NCBI RefSeq assembly: GCF_035607535.1 | Contig: NZ_JAYDZX010000001.1 | Location: 682,001-746,000 of the forward strand | Reading direction: 5' to 3' | DNA: 64,000 nt | From: Salinimicrobium sp035607535 | GTDB lineage: Bacteria; Bacteroidota; Bacteroidia; Flavobacteriales; Flavobacteriaceae | Shown: positions 58,702-64,000 of the stretch, piece by piece | Numbering within the stretch: position 1 is the stretch's first letter | Layout: each line of letters begins with the position of its first letter | Translations under genes and position numbers: made by a program | Notes under the pieces: generated by a model | Databases searched by the model: none | Told to the model about the DNA's origin: nothing | The model's input: the letters and a program-made list of their open reading frames with translations, nothing else

Positions 58702-60009
58702 ATGACAAACTTCAGGGAAGTAACTACTCAGGAACTTATAGACAGACAAAAGAATGGTGCACTGGTCATAGATGTACGTCCCGTCGATGCTTATAACGGC
58801 TGGAAATTAAAAGATGAGCCAAGAGGCGGGCATATCCACGGTGCCAAATCGCTCCCGGCAAAATGGGCAGGGTATATGGACTGGATCGAGATCGTGAGAC
58901 ATAAGAAAATTACCCCTGAACAGGAACTTATCATCTACGGTTACAACCGCGATTCGGCTCAAAAGGTGGCTGAAAGCTTTGAAAAAGCAGGGTATTCTAA
59001 AATAGCATTATACAATCACTTTTTAGATGAATGGGCGAACGATGAGACCTTACCCATGGAATATCTCCCAAAATACCGGCAGCTCGTTTCGGCCGAATGG
59101 GTGAATAAGCTTATTTCCGGTGAAAAACCTGCAGAATATGACAACGACAAGTTTGTGGTGGTACATTCACATTACCGCAACCGCGATGCTTATTTGAGCG
59201 GACATATTCCCGGTGCCATCGATATGGATACCAACGCCCTGGAGTCTCCTGAAACATGGAACCGCCGCAGCCCCGAAGAGTTAAAGAAAGCACTTGAAAA
59301 ACATGGAATTACTGCCGACACTACAGTTGTACTCTATGGAAAGTTCATGTTTCCCGATAATGACGACGAATTTCCCGGAAGTGCAGCCGGGGATATAGGT
59401 GCTATTCGAAATGCTTTTATCATGATGTATGCCGGGGTAAAGGATGTGCGGGTGTTGAACGGCGGCTTTCAATCCTGGGAAGACGCAGGATTTGAAGTAA
59501 GCAAAGATGATGTGCCAAAACAGCGGGTTAAAGACTTTGGCGCCAAGATTCCGGCAAATCCTCAACTTGCTGTTGATGTACCGGAGGCTAAGGAAATGAT
59601 CGCTGCAAATGATGCTGAACTAGTATGCGTACGCAGTTATCCCGAGTACATTGGGGAAGTGAGCGGCTATAATTATATAGAAGCCAAAGGCCGTATTCCC
59701 GGAGCCATTTTTGCCGATTGTGGCAGTGATGCCTACCACATGGAAAACTACCGGAACGTGGACCATACCACCCGTGAATTCCATGAAGTCATTGAAAACT
59801 GGAAACAAAACGGAATAACTCCCAACAAGCATCTGGCCTTCTACTGCGGCACAGGCTGGCGCGGTAGTGAAGCCTGGTTCAATGCCTGGCTGTTGGGATG
59901 GCCACATGTTTCGGTTTATGACGGAGGATGGTTCGAGTGGAGCAATGATCCGAATAACCCTTTCGAGACCGGAATCCCAAAGGAGAAGGTCAAACTTGAT
60001 AAGGATTAA
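58702..60009 (+). CDS. Triple-rhodanese sulfurtransferase
   Basis: A 435-residue cytosolic protein with three rhodanese domains at about 1-115, 130-275 and 290-420. Only the third has an active-site cysteine: Cys382 in AFYCGTGWRGSEAWF. The corresponding loops of domains one and two are IIYGYNRDS and VVLYGKFMFPD, without cysteine, so they are probably structural or regulatory. Repeated GHIPGAIDMD and GRIPGAIFAD segments mark the domain centres. It would transfer sulfane sulfur from thiosulfate or persulfide to a thiol acceptor. It stands alone, after the lipoprotein pair; its promoter region shows no copy of the palindrome found at 42-51 kb. Confidence 0.92.
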   Translation: MTNFREVTTQELIDRQKNGALVIDVRPVDAYNGWKLKDEPRGGHIHGAKSLPAKWAGYMDWIEIVRHKKITPEQELIIYGYNRDSAQKVAESFEKAGYSKIALYNHFLDEWANDETLPMEYLPKYRQLVSAEWVNKLISGEKPAEYDNDKFVVVHSHYRNRDAYLSGHIPGAIDMDTNALESPETWNRRSPEELKKALEKHGITADTTVVLYGKFMFPDNDDEFPGSAAGDIGAIRNAFIMMYAGVKDVRVLNGGFQSWEDAGFEVSKDDVPKQRVKDFGAKIPANPQLAVDVPEAKEMIAANDAELVCVRSYPEYIGEVSGYNYIEAKGRIPGAIFADCGSDAYHMENYRNVDHTTREFHEVIENWKQNGITPNKHLAFYCGTGWRGSEAWFNAWLLGWPHVSVYDGGWFEWSNDPNNPFETGIPKEKVKLDKD

Positions 60010-60040
60010 TTTCTTTCGAAAAAGGCAGTTTTACAGTTAC

Positions 60041-60064
60041 ACCTGGAATAATTGTACTCCAGGT
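60041..60064 (+). terminator. Possible weak terminator after the rhodanese gene
   Basis: ACCTGGA pairs with TCCAGGT (7 bp) around ATAATTGTAC, but no T run follows. Confidence 0.35.
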
Positions 60065-60249
60065 TAAAAGATCTCAGGAGTGCAGAGATTCATGGCAACC
60101 CGACTTTTTTTCTCAACATCATATTCTGAGGTGAAGGATTTTTTTCTCCCGGGGGACAAAGCAAGAACGAAAAAAAGGATCACCAAAACTAAGGACGAAA
60201 CCAGAAAGAACCTTTCCCTCACATTGAACCTGTCTGTCAATTTGATCAT
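60064..60249 (-). CDS. Possible small membrane protein
   Basis: A 61-codon frame starting MIKLTDRFNVRERFF, with one clear membrane helix (FFLVSSLVLVILFFVLAL) and a basic, soluble tail (GRKKSFTSEYDVEKK). It lies in the otherwise empty 482-base gap between the rhodanese and GNAT genes. No upstream promoter element or family similarity supports it, and an 88-codon frame on the other strand overlaps it. Low confidence; the rest of the gap shows nothing apart from a -7-like element at 60446-60453 ahead of the GNAT gene. Confidence 0.3.
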   Translation of the reverse strand: MIKLTDRFNVRERFFLVSSLVLVILFFVLALSPGRKKSFTSEYDVEKKSRVAMNLCTPEIF

Positions 60250-60445
60250 AATTGCACTTTTAATATCTACTCGAAATTTTAATGCACTCATTAAAAAGAT
60301 TACAAGACAGTATCTTGTCGATCAAACATGGCTTTTTATCGATTAATTAACAAAATTTTAAGAATTTTTAACACTTCCTAAAGATGAAAATGGTCCGTAG
60401 GAAATGATAGAATTCTCTCGATTTAAGCAGTTGGCTTACTTTTTT

Positions 60446-60453
60446 TATTTTTG
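60446..60453 (+). promoter_or_regulatory. -7 promoter element of the GNAT gene
   Basis: TATTTTTG matches TAnnTTTG, 38 bases upstream of the start codon. Confidence 0.45.
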
Positions 60454-60491
60454 GCCAACTCGAGAATCTGAAAATTGAACAATACCAACAA

Positions 60492-61037
60492 ATGAAGCAA
60501 CCGGAAACAAACCGATTTCTCCTGAAGGAAATAGTTCAGGAGGATATCGATCATATCTATAAGGGTCTTTCAGATCCAAAAGTCACACAATTCTATGCTG
60601 TACATTTTCCTACCCTTGAAGCTACACAGGAGCAAATGGACTGGTACGAGGATCTAAAAAAGCATGGAACCGGGATCTGGTGGGGGATCTGGTCTAAAGA
60701 CCGCGAGAAGTTTGTAGGTGCAGGTGGGTTCAATGGCCTGGAAAAGGACAACCGAAAAGCCGAAATTGGATTATGGCTGCTACCCGAATTCTGGGGCAGG
60801 GGAATTTTAAGGGAGGTTATGCCATGTTTATTTCGCGAGGGTTTTGAAAATTTGAACCTCAACCGAATCGAAGGCTTTGTAGATGCCGACAATCTCAAAT
60901 GTCGACGCGCCCTTGAAAAGATAAACTTCAGCTATGAAGGGACTATGAGACAGGTTGAATTTAAAAAAGGAAAATTTCTCGATGTGGCAATTTACTCCAT
61001 TTTAAAAGATGAATTTTCTTTAAAATCTGCTCATTGA
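60492..61037 (+). CDS. GNAT-family acetyltransferase (RimJ/RimL-like)
   Basis: A 181-residue GNAT protein. The start TNRFLLKEIVQEDIDHIYKG is the RimJ/RimL type, then GLWLLPEFWGRGILREVM carries the acetyl-CoA loop (WGRGI) and LNRIEGFVDADNLKCRRALEKINF the closing helix and strand. Target unknown. It is monocistronic and converges with the DASS symporter gene, with a 7-bp hairpin (GTCTTTG/CAAAGAC) between their ends. Confidence 0.88.
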   Translation: MKQPETNRFLLKEIVQEDIDHIYKGLSDPKVTQFYAVHFPTLEATQEQMDWYEDLKKHGTGIWWGIWSKDREKFVGAGGFNGLEKDNRKAEIGLWLLPEFWGRGILREVMPCLFREGFENLNLNRIEGFVDADNLKCRRALEKINFSYEGTMRQVEFKKGKFLDVAIYSILKDEFSLKSAH

Positions 61038-61071
61038 TGTTGCTCTGTTTTAAACAATACAGTCTTTGTCG

Positions 61072-62541
61072 TTATTCAAAGACAGCCGGGATCTCGTCAA
61101 CTCTTATCCCCCAGAAGACCGGAAGCAGAAAGTAAACGATGAGCGTGATGAGGAGTATTGAGATCGTGTTCATCCATATCCCTGTTCGCACCATATCCTT
61201 GATCTGTAAATGTCCCGAGCCAAAAACCACGGCATTTGGCGGGGTGGCCACAGGCAGCATAAACGCACAGGAAGCCGCAAGCGTAGCAGCTACCAGTAGA
61301 AAATAAGGGTGAATACTCATTGCCACGGCCATAGGGGCCAGGATGGGCAACAACATAGCCGTGGTAGCAAGATTGGAAGTGACTTCTGTAAGGAAATTGA
61401 CTGCAGCCACAAGCACTAATACCAGTACGATAAGTGGTAGGTTTTCAAGATCTGTTAGCTGCTCCCCTATCCATACCGCCAGCCCGGTTTCTCCAAAAGC
61501 CTTAGCCAGTGCCATTCCACCCCCAAAGAGGATAATGATCCCCCAGGGAATTCTCGTAGTGTCTTCCCAAACCAGGATCCTACCGTTATCCTTTCCGGAA
61601 GGTAATAGGAAAAGAACGATTCCGGCAGTTATAGCTATAATAGTATCATCTATAAAAGGGATGAGGGGCTCCAATAAAAATGATCTTGTGATCCAGCCCA
61701 GTGCAGTTAAAATGAAAACTGTAAGTACGATTTTTTCCTGCCTATTTATCTGCCCCAGGTCTTTCAGGAGTTTTGTGATCTCTTTCCTGCCTCCCGGCAA
61801 TTTCATTCCCTGGAGATCAAAGGCGAATGAAGTAAGGTATTTCCAGCAAACAGCCAGCAAAAAAACGGAAATTGGTAAACCTAATTTAAGCCATTGGTAG
61901 AAGGTGATCTCAATGCCATAAAGCTTTTCAACAATCCCCGCCAAAACCAGGTTTGGTGGTGTACCTATTAAAGTTCCTATTCCGCCAATAGAAGCACTAT
62001 ACGCAATAGCCAGCATTAATGCCTTTCCAAAAACTTTTCTCTCATTTCTTTCTGTTTCCTGATTGTCCTGTAGCTGACTTATAATGGCAGCGCCAATAGG
62101 CAGCATCATAACAGAAGTTGCTGTATTTGAGATCCACATTGAAAGAAAAGCTGTTGCCACCATGAAACCCAAAATGACTCGTCTAAGGTTGGTGCCAATA
62201 ATTTTAATGATACTTAGCGCTATACGCCGGTGTAGATCCCACTTTTCAATGGCAATGGCCAATAAAAAACCTCCCAGGTAAAGAAACACGAATTTATCAC
62301 CGTAAGCAGCCGTTGTAGCACCTATTGTCATCGCCCCTGTGAGAGGAAAAAGCGCTATGGGAAGTAATGCAGTCACAGCAATAGGCACAGCTTCTGTCAC
62401 CCACCAGAGTGCCATCCAGATCGTAACACAAAGAACATCCCAGGCGGCAGGCGGCATAGAATCTGGATGGTCAAAAGATTGCAATACAATATAGACCAGC
62501 GGCCCCACAACGACCATAATACTTTTTAGGGAGATCTTCAT
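61072..62541 (-). CDS. DASS-family sodium-coupled anion symporter
   Basis: A 489-residue transporter of the divalent anion:sodium symporter family (SLC13 group) with about 11-13 helices. The conserved motifs are SNTATSVMMLPIGAAII in the first half and NFLTEVTSNLATTAMLLPIL in the second (the SNT signatures at the sodium and substrate site), and the sequence ends near PVATPPNAVVFGSG. Likely substrates are dicarboxylates such as succinate or malate, or sulfate; the sequence does not decide. Monocistronic. Confidence 0.92.
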   Translation of the reverse strand: MKISLKSIMVVVGPLVYIVLQSFDHPDSMPPAAWDVLCVTIWMALWWVTEAVPIAVTALLPIALFPLTGAMTIGATTAAYGDKFVFLYLGGFLLAIAIEKWDLHRRIALSIIKIIGTNLRRVILGFMVATAFLSMWISNTATSVMMLPIGAAIISQLQDNQETERNERKVFGKALMLAIAYSASIGGIGTLIGTPPNLVLAGIVEKLYGIEITFYQWLKLGLPISVFLLAVCWKYLTSFAFDLQGMKLPGGRKEITKLLKDLGQINRQEKIVLTVFILTALGWITRSFLLEPLIPFIDDTIIAITAGIVLFLLPSGKDNGRILVWEDTTRIPWGIIILFGGGMALAKAFGETGLAVWIGEQLTDLENLPLIVLVLVLVAAVNFLTEVTSNLATTAMLLPILAPMAVAMSIHPYFLLVAATLAASCAFMLPVATPPNAVVFGSGHLQIKDMVRTGIWMNTISILLITLIVYFLLPVFWGIRVDEIPAVFE

Positions 62542-62736
62542 TTCAGGTTATGAGTTGATCAGATAGAATGAATTCGGCAGGGTAAAATGAATTTTCATAC
62601 CGGAGGCTTTTGCTAAATAAATTTAAGAATTCTAAAGCTAATCCCGAAGTATAAACCTATTGTTGTAAGTCGATTGAATCCTGGAAAAAATCCACTGTTA
62701 CTGATGCAGGTCATAAAATAAGGACCTCTATGTCTC

Positions 62737-62744
62737 TAATTTTG
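62737..62744 (+). promoter_or_regulatory. -7 promoter element of rrf2-nadA
   Basis: TAATTTTG matches TAnnTTTG, 24 bases upstream of the Rrf2 start codon. Confidence 0.5.
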
Positions 62745-62768
62745 TCGGGTAATCTGAAAATTAGACTC

Positions 62769-63224
62769 ATGTTTTCAAAAGCCTGTGAGTATGCTATTAG
62801 GGCAGCCATTTTTATTGCATCTGAATCTGAAAGAGGCCAAAGAGCAAGCCTCAAGGATATTGCCAGGGAAATAGATTCCCCTGAAGCATTCACTGCCAAA
62901 ACCCTTCAAAAATTAACCCGTAGCGGGATTATTATTTCTACTAAAGGTGCGCATGGAGGATTTGAGGTAAAACCGGAAATGATGGCTGGCATTAAGGTTG
63001 CCCAGATCGTACAGGCCATTGATGGAGACAAGGTTTATACCCGTTGCAGCCTGGGCCTGCACAATTGTTCAGAAGATCACCCCTGCCCTTTTCACTCCAG
63101 GTTCAAACCTGTAAGGAACGGACTTCAGGAAATTGTGGAGAACACGAGTTTAAAAGATCTGACCAGCGGACTTATTGAAGGCGACACTTTTCTAAAATCG
63201 AATTTTGAATCCCCTACAAAATGA
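62769..63224 (+). CDS. Rrf2-family transcriptional regulator with a cysteine triad
   Basis: A 151-residue Rrf2 protein. The winged helix reads KACEYAIRAAIFIASES, then ASLKDIAREIDSPEAFTAKTL and GAHGGFEV. Three cysteines, Cys93, Cys100 and Cys106 (TRCSLGLHNCSEDHPCPFH), fit an iron-sulfur cluster site as in IscR and NsrR. The first ATG in this frame is 13 codons upstream, but the -7 element lies between the two, and similarity begins at MFSKACEYA. It overlaps nadA (ATGA), so it may control this iron-sulfur enzyme or act as an NO or Fe-S sensor for other targets. Confidence 0.9.
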   Translation: MFSKACEYAIRAAIFIASESERGQRASLKDIAREIDSPEAFTAKTLQKLTRSGIIISTKGAHGGFEVKPEMMAGIKVAQIVQAIDGDKVYTRCSLGLHNCSEDHPCPFHSRFKPVRNGLQEIVENTSLKDLTSGLIEGDTFLKSNFESPTK

Positions 63225-64000
63225 TGGAAAAAACCCTGCAAAGGACAAGTTTACAAGATCAAATTTTAAAATTAAAAAAGGATAAAAATGCTGTCATCCT
63301 GGCTCATTATTACCAGGAACCCGAGATACAGGAAATAGCCGATTTTATCGGTGATTCCCTGGAGCTTGCAAAAAAGGCAGCAGAAACACAGGCAGACATT
63401 ATTGTCTTTGCCGGGGTTCACTTTATGGCAGAAACTGCAAAGATCCTTAATCCTTCAAAAAGGGTACTTTTGCCCGATCTTAATGCCGGTTGTTCTTTGG
63501 CAGAAAGCTGTCCGCCGGAAGACTTCAGAAAACTGAAGAAACAGTATCCCGATCATGTGGTGGTGACCTACATAAATTGTTCAGCAGAGATAAAGACCTT
63601 AAGCGATATTGTTTGTACCTCCTCCAATGCCGAAAAGATCATTAACTCAATTCCTGAAGATAAGCCCATTATTTTCGCCCCGGACAAAAATTTAGGTAGA
63701 TACCTAAGACAGAAGACCGGAAGAAAGATGTTGCTCTGGGACGGTGCCTGCATCGTCCATGAAGCTTTTTCCCTGGACAAATTACTGAAACTTTACAAAC
63801 AGCATCCAACAGCCAAGATCATCGCTCACCCCGAGTCTGAAGCTCATATCCTCAAGGTGGCCAACTATATTGGATCCACCTCGGGTATGCTCAACTATGT
63901 GAAGAACAGCGAAAACCACACCTTTATCGTTGCAACAGAGGCAGGTATCCTGCATCAAATGCAAAAGGATGTGCCTTACAAAACCCTCATCCCTGCTCCC
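63221..64000 (+). CDS. nadA: Quinolinate synthase NadA, cut by the window edge
   Basis: The first 260 codons of quinolinate synthase, which makes quinolinate from iminoaspartate and dihydroxyacetone phosphate in NAD synthesis and needs a [4Fe-4S] cluster. Seen: VILAHYYQEPEIQEIADFIG in part, then FAGVHFMAETAKIL, LLPDLNAGCSLAESCP, YINCSAEIK, WDGACIVHE and the block HPESEAHILKVANYIGSTSG. Two of the three cluster cysteines are in NAGC and GACIVHE; the third would be beyond the window. The gene starts with an ATG overlapping the Rrf2 stop; a second ATG lies one codon on. The 3' end is missing. Confidence 0.95.
   Translation, partial: MMEKTLQRTSLQDQILKLKKDKNAVILAHYYQEPEIQEIADFIGDSLELAKKAAETQADIIVFAGVHFMAETAKILNPSKRVLLPDLNAGCSLAESCPPEDFRKLKKQYPDHVVVTYINCSAEIKTLSDIVCTSSNAEKIINSIPEDKPIIFAPDKNLGRYLRQKTGRKMLLWDGACIVHEAFSLDKLLKLYKQHPTAKIIAHPESEAHILKVANYIGSTSGMLNYVKNSENHTFIVATEAGILHQMQKDVPYKTLIPAP

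Noticed and set aside
60080..60346. 88-codon plus-strand frame after the rhodanese gene
   Set aside because: Overlaps the opposite small frame, has an unlikely composition and no promoter evidence; neither frame is firm.

Overview
The window looks like a chromosomal segment of a marine-type Flavobacteriaceae (Bacteroidota). The inference rests on gene content: monomeric NADP isocitrate dehydrogenase, long-form GAPDH, a fused SerB-SerA protein, a three-gene acyl-CoA carboxylase with a detached biotin carrier, and cytochrome bd. It also rests on many -7 promoter elements of the Bacteroidota type TAnnTTTG. Relationship to Gramella, Salegentibacter or Zunongwangia is a guess from general resemblance. 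No tRNA, rRNA, insertion sequence, prophage or CRISPR array was seen, and both window edges cut genes (a receiver domain on the left, nadA on the right).

Layout. 0-4.4 kb: signalling genes (the end of a receiver-containing protein, a response regulator, a multi-PAS histidine kinase). 4.8-12.6 kb: housekeeping operons prmC-VOC-ligA (minus) and ribD-HAD-EamA-YigZ (plus). 12.7-18.6 kb: dnaA with a phosphatase and an RsmI-like methylase, then the minus operon dapF-GNAT-mltG. 18.7-27.8 kb: a DegP protease, gap, trmD and rplS, a stretch with strong RNA structure, icd and oxyR. 27.8-34.9 kb: small conserved proteins, a PadR/PspC envelope operon with a 45-codon coupled reading frame, trxB and a TRIC channel. 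34.9-40.6 kb: split YeeE/YedE transporter, a dehydrogenase and acyl-CoA carboxylase. 40.7-53 kb: a sulfur and respiration cluster. 53-64 kb: an unrecognised 599-residue protein, serB-serA, a tandemly duplicated lipoprotein gene, a triple rhodanese, a DASS symporter and rrf2-nadA.

The most interesting system is the 40.7-52.1 kb cluster. A Crp/Fnr-type regulator whose ligand pocket carries three cysteines sits beside three near-identical palindromes (TGTAAC-N4-GTYACA type). Each palindrome lies exactly 33 bp, centre to centre, upstream of a TAnnTTTG -7 element. The three promoters drive an MBL-rhodanese/DUF3703 operon, a TauE/SafE-cydAB unit and a small membrane protein gene that precedes doxX-dsrE-tlpA. 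I infer a locally encoded regulon that couples sulfane-sulfur handling to a sulfide-tolerant oxidase.

Other items worth attention are a probable structured noncoding RNA upstream of icd (four stem-loops followed by a strong intrinsic terminator), dispersed intergenic tracts with a strict 7-bp period but different unit sequences, promoters that imply leaderless mRNAs, and a methyltransferase gene broken by one in-frame stop codon.
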